Assembly (NCBI RefSeq): GCF_003668875.1
Contig: NZ_RAWM01000093.1
Span: 1-34,941, forward strand
Length of the DNA stretch: 34,941 nt
Origin: Corallococcus interemptor
GTDB taxonomy: Bacteria > Myxococcota > Myxococcia > Myxococcales > Myxococcaceae
Reading direction: 5' to 3'
Shown piece after piece: positions 1-10,882 of this stretch. Position numbers and translations under genes: made by a program. The notes under the pieces were generated by a model, which did no database searches, was not told the origin of the DNA, and saw only the letters and a list, made by a program, of their open reading frames with translations. Every line of letters starts with the position of its first letter. Position 1 is the stretch's first letter.

Positions 1-147
1 GGCGCAGGAAGGCGTCCGGGTGGGGCTTGCGCGCCCGGCGGGCGCGGAATGGAAAAAGAGGTGGAGGGAAGCCCGGGATGCGCCGATTGTTCGGCTTCCA
101 TCCGCCCGGAGTACGTTCGCGCGGATACAGCCTTTTCCGGAGCCCCC

Positions 148-951
148 TTGATTCCCTATTGGCACGCCCCCTCGTTCAAGCTGGGGCCCCTGGAGCTGAA
201 CCCCTTCAACGTCTTCGTGGCGGCGGGCATCCTCTTGGCTGCCCGGCTGCTGACGAAGCAGGCGGAGCGCGAGGGGTTGGATCCGAACCCGCTGGCGGAC
301 TTCGCGATGTGGGGGGTGGCGGCCGGCATGCTCTTCGGCCACTGGGTGCACCTGTTCTTCTACCACCCGGAGGAACTGTCCAAGAGCCCGTTTCAAATCT
401 TCCGGTTCTGGGATGGCCTGTCGTCCTTTGGCGGCCTGTTGGGCGGCATCCTGGCGGCGGTGGTGTTCTTCCGGGTGAAGAAGCTGCGCTTCAACGACTA
501 CGCGGACAGCTTCGCGCTGGGCGTGGCGCCGGGCTGGGCGGTGGCGCGGCTGGGGTGCTTCGCGGTGCACGACCACCCGGGGAAGCTGACGGACTTCTTC
601 CTGGCGGTGCAGTTCCCCAACGGCAACCGGCACGACCTGGGCTTCTACGACGCCGTGGTGCTCTTCGCGATCTCCGCCCTGCTGTACGCGCTGCGCGACG
701 CGCCGAAGATGAAGGGCCGGCTGCTGCCGCTGCTGGCGCTGCTGTACGCGACGTCGCGCTTCTGCCTGGACTTCCTGCGGGCCACGGACCTGTCGTACGT
801 GGACGCGCGCTACTTCGGCCTGACGCCGGCGCAGTACGGCAGCCTGCTGCTGGTGGCGTACGGACTGTGGGGCCTCTTGCGCAAGCAGGCGCCGAGCGCG
901 TCCTCGCAGAAGCCGTCCGCGCCACAGGGCCGGGTGGAGACGGCGCGCTAG
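148..951 (+). CDS. Lgt-like (prolipoprotein diacylglyceryl transferase family) membrane protein
   Basis: Polytopic inner-membrane protein of the Lgt family, whose classical members move diacylglycerol from phosphatidylglycerol to the lipobox cysteine of prolipoproteins. I start at TTG 148 because the product then opens MIPYWHAPSF like other Lgt proteins and a GGAG-like site lies about 6 nt upstream; an in-frame ATG at 49 would add 33 unlike residues. From TTG it is 267 aa, close to the family length. Lgt landmarks are DGLSSFGGLLGG (89-100), ARLGCF (133-138) and SRFCLDFLRATD (203-214). Against the E. coli pattern the catalytic-region His (SFHGG) is Phe, the RxGN Asn is Cys and the late Glu is Asp. 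It may therefore be a divergent paralogue and not the housekeeping Lgt. Family membership is fairly sure, activity is not. Confidence 0.8.
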   Translation: MIPYWHAPSFKLGPLELNPFNVFVAAGILLAARLLTKQAEREGLDPNPLADFAMWGVAAGMLFGHWVHLFFYHPEELSKSPFQIFRFWDGLSSFGGLLGGILAAVVFFRVKKLRFNDYADSFALGVAPGWAVARLGCFAVHDHPGKLTDFFLAVQFPNGNRHDLGFYDAVVLFAISALLYALRDAPKMKGRLLPLLALLYATSRFCLDFLRATDLSYVDARYFGLTPAQYGSLLLVAYGLWGLLRKQAPSASSQKPSAPQGRVETAR

Positions 952-987
952 CCGCGCGCCACGTTTCGCTTTTCGGGGGGTGTTCGC

Positions 988-1560
988 GTGAAGGCACTGG
1001 CGTACGACGCGCTGATGGCGCCGCTGGGCTGGGTGGGGCTGAACGCCGCCCGGCGGCAGCTGGTGGAAGGGCTGTCCGGCAAGGTGCTGGAGGTGGGCGC
1101 GGGCACGGGCCTGGCGCTGCCGGGCTACCCGGACACGGTGACCGCGGTGACGGCGGTGGACGTGGACCTGGGGGCGCTGGTGCGCGCCCGGTCCCGGAAG
1201 AGCGGCGTGGCGCTGCTGCAGGCGGACGCGCAGGCGCTGCCGTTCACGGACGGCTCGTTCGACGCGGTGGTGTCCAGCCTGGTGTTCTGCTGCGTGGACG
1301 CGCCGGCCACGGCACTCTCGGAAGTGATGCGCGTGCTCAAGCCGGGCGGGGAGCTGCGCCTGCTGGAGCACGTGCGGGCACCGAACCCGACCCTGGCCAC
1401 CGCGCAGGACCTGCTGACCCCCGCGTGGCGGAAGCTGACCGGCGGCTGCCGCCTCAACCGCGACACCTTCCGCCTGGTGCGGACCGCGGGCTTCCACATC
1501 CTCCGGCGCGAGCAGCGCCTGGGCGGCGTGGGTGAGTTCATCGTCGCACGTCGGCCCTGA
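988..1560 (+). CDS. Class I SAM-dependent methyltransferase
   Basis: A 190-aa soluble methyltransferase starting at GTG 988. The Rossmann core shows motif I EVGAGTG (35-41), an acidic strand-2 end near VDVD (57-60), the LPF/DGSFDAVV segment (85-95) and a VLKPGG motif (117-121). The later GGCRLNRDT (152-160) resembles the METTL7/UbiE-like branch of small methyltransferases that act on thiols or lipids. The substrate cannot be read from the sequence. It follows the Lgt-like gene by 36 bp on the same strand and may be cotranscribed. No signal peptide or membrane segment is visible. Family assignment is firm; the specific reaction is unknown. Confidence 0.85.
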   Translation: MKALAYDALMAPLGWVGLNAARRQLVEGLSGKVLEVGAGTGLALPGYPDTVTAVTAVDVDLGALVRARSRKSGVALLQADAQALPFTDGSFDAVVSSLVFCCVDAPATALSEVMRVLKPGGELRLLEHVRAPNPTLATAQDLLTPAWRKLTGGCRLNRDTFRLVRTAGFHILRREQRLGGVGEFIVARRP

Positions 1561-1678
1561 ACGGGGTTCGGGCGACCCGTCCCGGGGTCTCACCCGACCT
1601 GCCAGGAAGGATTCCCGGAAGGGATGTCAGAGGTCTCTTTAGGATGGCTTCCAACCCCATCCCGTGAGGTCCTGACGC

Positions 1679-2599
1679 ATGACTCGCATCCTTCCCTCCC
1701 TTGTCGCGGTGTTGCTGTTCGCTGGCTGTGGACCCGAAGCCACCTCGGGTTCCGAGCCCGACCTCGTGAGTGCTCCGGCCTCGCTGGAGGACTCCAGCCG
1801 CCATTCGCGTGAGGGCTCCGTGCGGCTGTCCACCGGCGTCACGCTCCGCTACGTGGAGCAGGGCCGCCAGGACGGACCCGTCGTCGTCTTCCTGCACGGC
1901 TATACGGACTCGCATCACACGTGGGACCTGGACCTGCCGCGCTTCCCTCGCGACTTCCACATCTACGCGCTGGACCAGCGCGGTCATGGGGACTCGTCCC
2001 GCCCGGCGTGTTGCTACACGCAGCAGTCCTTCGCGAAGGACGTGGTGGCGTTCCTCGACGCGAAGCGCGTGTCGCGCGCCGTGCTCGTGGGCCACTCCAT
2101 GGGCAGCTTCATCGCGCAGCAGGTGGCGCTGGACTACCCCCACCGCGTGAAGGGGCTCGTGCTCGTGGGCTCCGCGCCCACCGTGGCCGGCAATGAAGTG
2201 GCCCTGGGCCTCAAGGAGGTCGTGGACACGCTGACCGACCCCGTGGACCCCGCGTTCATCCACGAGTTCCAGGCCAGCACCTTCTACGCGCCCGTGCCGG
2301 AGTCCTATCTCAACACCGTGGTCGCGGAGAGCTCCAAGGTGCCCGCGCGCGTGTGGCAGGACGCGCTGGATGGGCTCATCGCGGAGGACCACTCCGCGCG
2401 CCTGGGCCGCATCCGCGTGCCCACGCTGATCATCGGCGGGGACCACGACGGCTTCTTCTCCGTGGAGGAGCAGCGCGCCCTGGCCCGCGCCATCCCCAAC
2501 TCCAAGTACCTGCTCTACCCGGAGACCGGCCACGCGCCGCACGCCGAGCGCCCGCAGCGCTTCGTGAACGACGTGCACCACTTCCTCAAGCGCCTGTAG
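1679..2599 (+). CDS. Alpha/beta-hydrolase fold lipoprotein
   Basis: A 306-aa exported hydrolase. The N-terminus is a lipoprotein signal with lipobox LFAGC (Cys17), so the enzyme should be membrane-anchored. The hydrolase fold begins near residue 50. HGY (73-75) supplies the oxyanion-hole region, GHSMGS (138-143) the nucleophile elbow with Ser140, GGDHD (253-257) the likely acid, and TGHAPH (283-288) the catalytic His285. The order matches epoxide-hydrolase/haloperoxidase-like esterases of Pfam Abhydrolase_1. The ATG at 1679 follows a GTGAGG site. The gene is convergent with the EamA transporter, with 12 bp between them. The substrate is unknown. Lipid-anchored members of this fold are less common than cytosolic ones. 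Confidence 0.87.
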   Translation: MTRILPSLVAVLLFAGCGPEATSGSEPDLVSAPASLEDSSRHSREGSVRLSTGVTLRYVEQGRQDGPVVVFLHGYTDSHHTWDLDLPRFPRDFHIYALDQRGHGDSSRPACCYTQQSFAKDVVAFLDAKRVSRAVLVGHSMGSFIAQQVALDYPHRVKGLVLVGSAPTVAGNEVALGLKEVVDTLTDPVDPAFIHEFQASTFYAPVPESYLNTVVAESSKVPARVWQDALDGLIAEDHSARLGRIRVPTLIIGGDHDGFFSVEEQRALARAIPNSKYLLYPETGHAPHAERPQRFVNDVHHFLKRL

Positions 2600-2611
2600 T
2601 CCTCGCGCGCC

Positions 2612-3502
2612 TCAGGCTCCGGCGGCTCCGGGCTCCACCGGGCGGCCGGGGTCTCCGCGGGCCAGCACCACCACCGCCACCAGGATGAGCAGGCCGCCCA
2701 GGCCCTGCCGGAGCGACAGCCGCTCGCCCAGGAAGATGGCGCTCAGCACCACCGCCATCACCGGCTCCAGCGTGGAGAGCAGCGACGTGTTCACCGGGCC
2801 AATGCGCTTGAGGCCCGCGAAGAACGTGAGCATGGCCACCACCGTGGACAGCAGCGCCAGCCCCACCACCGCGGCCCAGCCTCCCGGCGTCTGCGGAAAG
2901 GCCGGCCCCTTCACCAGCATCAACGCGCCAAAGGCGACGCCCGCGGACAACGGGACGACGGTGCTCGCGGCGAGCGGCCCCGCCGGCCCGGCGATGCGCG
3001 CGCTCGACAGGACGTAGAGCGCGTAGATGACCGCCGACAGCACGCCCAGGCCAATGCCCAGCGGCTTCGCGTCCGGTCCGGGGTCCACCGTGAGCGCCGT
3101 GCCGCACAGGGCCAGCGCCACCGCCAGCCAGCGGCGGCGGCTCAGGTGCTCGCGCCCCAGGGCCACCTGGATGAGGGCCACCAGCGCGGGGAAGAGGTAG
3201 AGCAACAGCGCCACCAGCCCGGCGGACGCGTGCTGGAGCGCGATGAAGTAGACGCTGCCTTCCGTGAAGTAGCCCACCGCGCCCAGCGCCACCAGGCCCC
3301 ACAGCAGGCGGCCCCGGGGCCACGTGCCGCCCTTCGCCACCATCACGACCGCGAGCACCAGCCCCGCCAGCGTGAAGCGCAGGAAGAGCAGCGTGGGCAT
3401 GTCCGTGCCCGCCGCGTAGGCCAGGCGCGCGAACAGACCCAGCGCGCCAAAGGATGCGCCGGACAGGGCGACGAGGAGGAAACCGGCGGTGCGGGTCCGC
3501 AT
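2612..3502 (-). CDS. EamA/DMT-superfamily transporter
   Basis: A 296-aa integral membrane protein with about ten hydrophobic segments in two repeated halves, as in drug/metabolite exporters. The first half opens with GFLLVALSGASFGALG just after the start. The second half carries the characteristic EPVMAVVLSAIFLGERLS before the last helix. The start is the ATG at 3502 (MRTRTAGFLL); the frame stays open further upstream, but those residues are Gly/Arg-rich and overlap the rhodanese gene, so I excluded them. Likely role: export of amino acids or other metabolites across the inner membrane; the substrate is not predictable. It lies 20 bp downstream of the rhodanese gene on the same strand, so the two may be cotranscribed. 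Confidence 0.86.
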   Translation of the reverse strand: MRTRTAGFLLVALSGASFGALGLFARLAYAAGTDMPTLLFLRFTLAGLVLAVVMVAKGGTWPRGRLLWGLVALGAVGYFTEGSVYFIALQHASAGLVALLLYLFPALVALIQVALGREHLSRRRWLAVALALCGTALTVDPGPDAKPLGIGLGVLSAVIYALYVLSSARIAGPAGPLAASTVVPLSAGVAFGALMLVKGPAFPQTPGGWAAVVGLALLSTVVAMLTFFAGLKRIGPVNTSLLSTLEPVMAVVLSAIFLGERLSLRQGLGGLLILVAVVVLARGDPGRPVEPGAAGA

Positions 3503-3522
3503 GGCGCTTGGGGCGCGCCCGG

Positions 3523-3813
3523 CTACCAGTTCTTCACGGAGCCCAGGTCGAACACGTCCGGGAAGCCGCCCTTGCGCAGCAGCTCCGCGGCCACCGCGCT
3601 GCGGCCTCCCGCGGCGCAGTACACCACCACGGGCGTGCCCACCGGGCCCACCTCGGAGAGGCGCTGGGCCAGCACCTGCACGGGGATGTTGCGAGCGGCG
3701 TCCGGGTGTCCCTGCTGGAACTCCTCCGGGGTGCGCACATCCAGCAATACCGCGCCCTTCGCCACGAGTTCGTGGGCCTTCTGCGACCGTTCCTGAGGCG
3801 TCATGCGCCCCAT
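3523..3813 (-). CDS. Single-domain rhodanese
   Basis: A 96-aa protein made of one rhodanese domain. The active-site loop is CAAGGRS with catalytic Cys66 (positions 66-72). Family landmarks LLDVRTPEEFQQGH (23-36) and ARNIPV (40-45) are present. Such proteins carry persulfide sulfur on the Cys and take part in sulfur transfer or thiosulfate detoxification; no signal peptide is seen, so it should be cytoplasmic. An alternative ATG lies three codons in (MTPQERS), giving 93 aa. It is divergent from the Gre-like gene, with 78 bp between the starts, and lies just upstream of the EamA gene on the same strand. Confidence 0.88.
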   Translation of the reverse strand: MGRMTPQERSQKAHELVAKGAVLLDVRTPEEFQQGHPDAARNIPVQVLAQRLSEVGPVGTPVVVYCAAGGRSAVAAELLRKGGFPDVFDLGSVKNW

Positions 3814-3891
3814 TCAATCAAAGCCCGGGGCCCCGCCGGGCTGAAAACTGGAGGCCGCCGCACCGGGCGCTACAGTCCTGTACCGATACCC

Positions 3892-4407
3892 ATGCGACTC
3901 GACAAGCTCACCTTGCTCCACCAACTGTCCGAGCGGCTCCAGCAGAGCGACCGGCTGGCCCACCGCGCCGAGGCCGACGCCCGCGAGGCCGCCCGCAGCC
4001 TCGCCACGGAGTCCGAGAAGAAGGAGGACGGCCGCGCCGCCATCGAGTACGGCAGCCTCGCCACCGGCCAGGCCAACCGCGCCCGCCGCCTTCAAGAAGA
4101 GCTGCAGGCGCTCACCGCCTTCGGCCAGAAGGAGCTGCCGCGCTTCCCCCGCCAGGGCCCCGTGGGCCTGGGCGCCCTGGTGGACTGCAGCACGGAAGAC
4201 GAGGACGGCTTCGCCGAGCGCACCTTCTTCGTGCTCCCCGCCGGCGCGGGCACCGAGCTCACCGGCCCCGGCGGCGACGGCTTCCTCTCCGTCATCACCC
4301 CCAGCTCCCCCGTGGGCCGCGCGCTGCTGGGCAAGAAGGCCGGCGACACCGTGGAGGTGACGCTCGCCGGTGAAGTGCGTGAGTGGACGGTGCTGGAGGT
4401 CGCCTGA
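3892..4407 (+). CDS. GreA/GreB-family transcription factor-like protein
   Basis: A 171-aa protein. Residues 1-80 form a charged helical region that should be a coiled coil (E/R/A-rich, ending RARRLQEELQAL), and residues 85-171 a Gre C-terminal domain. The diagnostic segment is ITPSSPVGRALLGKKAGDTV (135-154), which matches the RNA-polymerase-binding domain of Gre factors. Gre proteins insert their coiled coil into the secondary channel of RNA polymerase to stimulate transcript cleavage. The acidic tip here is unlike classical GreA (SEKKEDGR near 41-48), so it may be one of the many Gre paralogues with an altered function. The start is the ATG at 3892. It is convergent with the sensor kinase at 4434. 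Confidence 0.78.
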   Translation: MRLDKLTLLHQLSERLQQSDRLAHRAEADAREAARSLATESEKKEDGRAAIEYGSLATGQANRARRLQEELQALTAFGQKELPRFPRQGPVGLGALVDCSTEDEDGFAERTFFVLPAGAGTELTGPGGDGFLSVITPSSPVGRALLGKKAGDTVEVTLAGEVREWTVLEVA

Positions 4408-4433
4408 CCCGACGCGGGGCGCCTACTCGGCGC

Positions 4434-6188
4434 CTACTCGCCCTGGGTGGGCCCCGGCGCCGCGTGCGCGATGAGCCACTCCTCCGGGATGTCGCCCCGG
4501 GGCAGCTCCAGGATGAACGTGGAGCCCTCTCCCGGCGTGCTGACGGCGCTCACCGTGCCGCCGAACGCCTCGACAATCTGGCGCGTGATGTAGAGCCCCA
4601 GGCCCAGGCCGCCGTAGTGCCGGTCGCTCACCGCGCGCTCGAAGCGCTCGAAGATGCGCGCCAGGTCATCCGGCGCGATGCCGATGCCGTGGTCCTTCAC
4701 GGTGAGCCGCGCGAGCGTGCCGTTCGCCTCCACGCTGACGATGACGGGCTGGCCCGCGCCGTACTTGAGCGCGTTGGACACCAGGTTCGTCACCACCTGC
4801 TCCAGCCGCAGCCGGTCCCACCGGCCCACCACCGGCACCGGGGCCTCCAGCCCCAGCTCCGTGCCGGCCTGCGCCGCCGCGGCGGAGAAGCGGTAGAGGA
4901 TTTCGGCGGCCACGCTCGCCAGGTCCATCTCCTCCAGCTCCAGGCGCAGCCGGCCCGCGGTGATGCGCGACACGTCCAGCAGGTTGTCCACCAGCCCCGA
5001 CAGCCGGCGCACCTGGCGCTGCACCACGTCCAGCGCCTCCGCGACGCGGTCGGTGGGCACGTCCTTGCCCTCGCGCGCCAGGTTCACCACCTGCTTCTGC
5101 AGCAGCTGCACCTTGAGGCTCAGCGGCGTGAGCGGCGTCTTCAGCTCGTGGCTCGCGATGCCCAGGAACTCGTCGCGCTGGCGCACCGCTTCGCGGGCCT
5201 CGCGGTACAGCCGCGCGTTCTCCAGGTAGAGCGCGAGGCGGTGGGCCAGCTCCGTGAGCAGGTGCTCTTCCTCCGCGCCAAAGACCCGCAGCACGTTGGA
5301 GCGCAGCACCATCAGCGCGCCCAGCGTGCCGCCGCGCGCGCCCAGCGGCACGCTCAGGCAGCCGTGCGGCCCCAGCTCGCGCAACAGCCGCGCGTGCTCC
5401 GCGTCCCGCGCGATGGCCACCACGTGCTCCTCGGACAGGATGGGCAGCCGCCCCACCGCTCCGGACGCGAACGCCCGGGGCAGCCCGCCCGGCGCGGAGG
5501 GGTCCGCCGGAGAGCGCGTGAGCACGTCGCGCAAGAGCGCGTGCCGGCCCGGGTCCGCGTGCAGTGACGCCGCCACGCGCAGCACGTCCTCGCCGGCGGT
5601 GCCCTTGCTCCGGAGGATGAGCAGCGCCCCCTCTCCCAGCGCGGGCACCAGCAGCTTGAGCAGCGGCTCCAGCCGCGCCTCCGCGTCCACCGACGTGCCC
5701 AGGAGCGACCCGGCCTCCGCCAGCAGGCGCGACGCGTCCAGCACCGGGGCGGCCAGCGCGTCCACCGCGTGCGTGCGCACGAGCGCCGCCGCGACCTGCC
5801 CGTCTCCGCCCCGCACCGGCACCGCCGTGCAGCGCAGCGCGGCGCGCACGCCATCCGGACGCAGCACGTGCCACACGGAGGCGTCCACCAGCTCGCCCGC
5901 CAGCGCTCGCGCGAGCGGTGAGTCCTGCGACGGCAGCGGTGTGCCGTCCTCCCGCACCCATTCGCACCCGGGCAGGCGGGCGTGCTCGATGTGGAGGGGA
6001 ACCGGGATGCCGAAGTGCGCCGCGGCTTGTGAGTTGAAAACAGTCACACGGCCCGTGCATTCAACGAGCACAACGCCTTCCGCGTCCATGACGCGCGTCG
6101 ACAGGGGCGGGACATCCCCATCCATCACGCGGGCCTCCAGGGCGGGAGAGGTGATGCCGGACATGCCAAGGCTTTCCGCACGCATCAT
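4434..6188 (-). CDS. PAS/GAF sensor histidine kinase
   Basis: A 584-aa soluble histidine kinase starting at ATG 6188, chosen for the GGAGGCGGAG sequence about 8 nt upstream; 44 further open codons upstream lack a good site. Domains: a PAS-like region about 30-145, a GAF-like region about 170-330, and a DHp helix with H-box ASHELKTPLTPL (His347). The ATPase domain shows N-box LVSNALKYG (from about 469), DHGIGI (499-504), ERFERA and GLGLGL (537-542). It lacks a receiver domain and membrane segments, so it should sense a cytoplasmic signal. It is divergent from the hybrid kinase at 6395 with 206 bp between, so the pair may share control. Its response regulator is not in the window. Confidence 0.9.
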   Translation of the reverse strand: MMRAESLGMSGITSPALEARVMDGDVPPLSTRVMDAEGVVLVECTGRVTVFNSQAAAHFGIPVPLHIEHARLPGCEWVREDGTPLPSQDSPLARALAGELVDASVWHVLRPDGVRAALRCTAVPVRGGDGQVAAALVRTHAVDALAAPVLDASRLLAEAGSLLGTSVDAEARLEPLLKLLVPALGEGALLILRSKGTAGEDVLRVAASLHADPGRHALLRDVLTRSPADPSAPGGLPRAFASGAVGRLPILSEEHVVAIARDAEHARLLRELGPHGCLSVPLGARGGTLGALMVLRSNVLRVFGAEEEHLLTELAHRLALYLENARLYREAREAVRQRDEFLGIASHELKTPLTPLSLKVQLLQKQVVNLAREGKDVPTDRVAEALDVVQRQVRRLSGLVDNLLDVSRITAGRLRLELEEMDLASVAAEILYRFSAAAAQAGTELGLEAPVPVVGRWDRLRLEQVVTNLVSNALKYGAGQPVIVSVEANGTLARLTVKDHGIGIAPDDLARIFERFERAVSDRHYGGLGLGLYITRQIVEAFGGTVSAVSTPGEGSTFILELPRGDIPEEWLIAHAAPGPTQGE

Positions 6189-6394
6189 GGTGTCATCTCC
6201 GCCTCCCAGAAAGAAAGGAAGACAGGACCCGTGGGCCACTCCATCCTCAAGGACAGGGAATGCTTCCCATCCGCACGCTCTTCCCGTGGGCCCCCTTGCC
6301 TGCATGGCGGCGATCCTCAATCGTTCGACTGTTCACGTCCGTGATCCGGATGTTCCGTCCGCACGGCCAAGTTCTTCCACCGCGAGTCCCCTGA

Positions 6395-9235
<2,841 letters not shown>

Positions 9236-9243
9236 CGCGACCC

Positions 9244-9282
9244 CATCGGTCATCGGGAGGAGGGTCCTCCCGCTGACCGATG
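9244..9282 (+). terminator. Long hairpin after the hybrid kinase gene
   Basis: The stop of the hybrid kinase at 9235 is followed by two nested perfect arms: CATCGGTCA (9244-9252) with TGACCGATG (9274-9282), and CGGGAGGA (9254-9261) with TCCTCCCG (9265-9272), separated by one T-C mismatch and closed by a GGG loop. There is no U-tract after it. It is probably a transcription end point or mRNA-stabilising hairpin; strand use is inferred from its position. Confidence 0.6.
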
Positions 9283-9350
9283 CGCCCCCGTGACGGGTCT
9301 GCGAGCGTGTGCTCGTCCGCTCGCACCCCTTGGGGGAAGGTCCGTCGCGC

Positions 9351-10856
9351 ATGAACCGCACCAAACTGTTGCTGACCCTCGCTGGCCTGTTGTTCGTGGG
9401 CGCGCTCGCGCTCGACGCGCGCTCGTTCTTCGCGAAGACCTCGTCGCACCCGCCCGTCGTCGACGACCGGCTCCCCAACGGGCACCTCCACCGGCGCCCG
9501 CCGTCCCCCGTGGCCACGAGCACCGTGGACCAGACCCACACCGTGGTGCAGCCCGGTGAGTCGCCCGTCAACCTGGTGCTGCCCGTCGTCCTGGGTCAGC
9601 CCGCTTCCGGCCCGCTGGAGCTCACCGGCAAGCTGTCCGGCTCCTACGTGAAGACGGGCCCGGGCGAGGCCTTCGCCGTGTTCGAGCTGAAGGCGCGCGC
9701 CCCGGAGAAGCATGAGCGCGTGCCGGTGAACCTGGCGCTGGTGGTGGACCGCTCCGGCTCCATGGACGGCCCCAAGCTGGCGGACGCGAAGCGCGCGGCG
9801 CAGGAGCTGGTGCGGCAGCTCAAGGTGGGGGACCGGCTGGCGCTGGCGCACTACGGCTCCGACGTGACGGTGGAGCCCAGCGTGATGATCAACGAGCGCA
9901 CGCGCGGCGAGCTGCTGGCCACCATCGAGGCCATCCGGGTGAACGGCGGGACGAACATGAGCGGCGGGCTGGTGGCGGGCGCCAACGCGGTGCACCCGTT
10001 CTCCAGCGACTTCCGGGTGACGCGCGCCATCCTGCTGAGCGACGGCGAGCCCACCGAGGGCGTGACGTCCAACGACGGCCTCTTCTCCGAGGTGGGCAAG
10101 CTGCGCGAGATGGGCATCACCGTGAGCGCGCTGGGCGTGGGCCAGGGCTTCAACGACACGCTGATGCGCGGCATGGCCGAGCGCGGCGGTGGCTTCTCCG
10201 GCTTCATCAGCGACTCCTCGCAGCTGGCCAGCATCTTCACCCGCGAGCTGGAGCAGGCCGCCGGCACCGTCGCGCGCGCCGTGACCCTGGTCCTCACCCT
10301 GCCGCCCGGCGTGAGCGGCGTGGAGGTGATGGGCCTGCCGTCCACGCGCGACGGCGACCTCCTGCGCATCCCCCTCTACGACATGACGAGCGGCCAGTCC
10401 GCGCGCGTGGTGGTGAAGCTGACGATGAACGCGCCCCAGGACGTGGCCAGCATGAAGGTGCTGGACGCCGAGGTGTCGTACGTGGACGTGGCCGCGGGCA
10501 CGCCCAACCAGGTGAAGCTGGCGCTGGACGCGAAGGTGACGAACGACGCGCAGGTGGTGCACGCGAACCTGGACCGGGACGTGCGCGTCCACGCCATCCG
10601 CGCGCTGGGCACGCAGCAGCTGCAAGCGGCCGCGGAGGCGATGAAGAGTGGCGACCGCGCCGGAGCGCTCGACCTCTTGGGCAACGCCCGTCGGCTGTTC
10701 GGCGCTTCGGCGTCCGCGCTCTCCGGCGAGCTTGCGGACGTGGAGCAGACCCAGGCAGCCTATGGCAACGCCCGGAGCGACGCGGACGTGCGGGACGCGG
10801 CCATGTCGCTCAAGAAGAAGACGATGAAGAACTTCGGGCAGAACAACAGCTACTAG
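9351..10856 (+). CDS. Von Willebrand factor type A domain protein, exported or membrane-anchored
   Basis: A 501-aa protein. The first 21 residues form a hydrophobic N-terminal anchor or signal after MNRTK. A Pro/His-rich linker follows to about 65, a beta-rich domain to 120, then a VWA domain (about 124-310). The metal-binding MIDAS is complete: DRSGS (133-137), Thr201 in NGGTNMSGG and Asp231 in LLSDGEP. Residues 310-440 form a further beta domain, as in VWA proteins that follow a VIT-like layout, and the C-terminal 60 residues look helical. It probably binds a protein or surface ligand outside the inner membrane. The start at 9351 places the signal at the N-terminus; 14 extra open codons upstream were excluded. 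Confidence 0.87.
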   Translation: MNRTKLLLTLAGLLFVGALALDARSFFAKTSSHPPVVDDRLPNGHLHRRPPSPVATSTVDQTHTVVQPGESPVNLVLPVVLGQPASGPLELTGKLSGSYVKTGPGEAFAVFELKARAPEKHERVPVNLALVVDRSGSMDGPKLADAKRAAQELVRQLKVGDRLALAHYGSDVTVEPSVMINERTRGELLATIEAIRVNGGTNMSGGLVAGANAVHPFSSDFRVTRAILLSDGEPTEGVTSNDGLFSEVGKLREMGITVSALGVGQGFNDTLMRGMAERGGGFSGFISDSSQLASIFTRELEQAAGTVARAVTLVLTLPPGVSGVEVMGLPSTRDGDLLRIPLYDMTSGQSARVVVKLTMNAPQDVASMKVLDAEVSYVDVAAGTPNQVKLALDAKVTNDAQVVHANLDRDVRVHAIRALGTQQLQAAAEAMKSGDRAGALDLLGNARRLFGASASALSGELADVEQTQAAYGNARSDADVRDAAMSLKKKTMKNFGQNNSY

Positions 10857-10882
10857 TCCCTCCCTACGGAGCCCGGTGCGCC

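Noticed and set aside
1-47. Minus-strand coding tail reading RKPHPDAFLR, like a HAD phosphatase
   Set aside because: The residues just upstream in that frame do not look like a HAD protein and overlap the Lgt-like gene; only a few codons are visible at the edge.
4420-4441. Tandem 11-bp repeat CGCCTACTCGG at the end of the sensor kinase gene
   Set aside because: Two copies only, beside a stop codon; too short to support a function.
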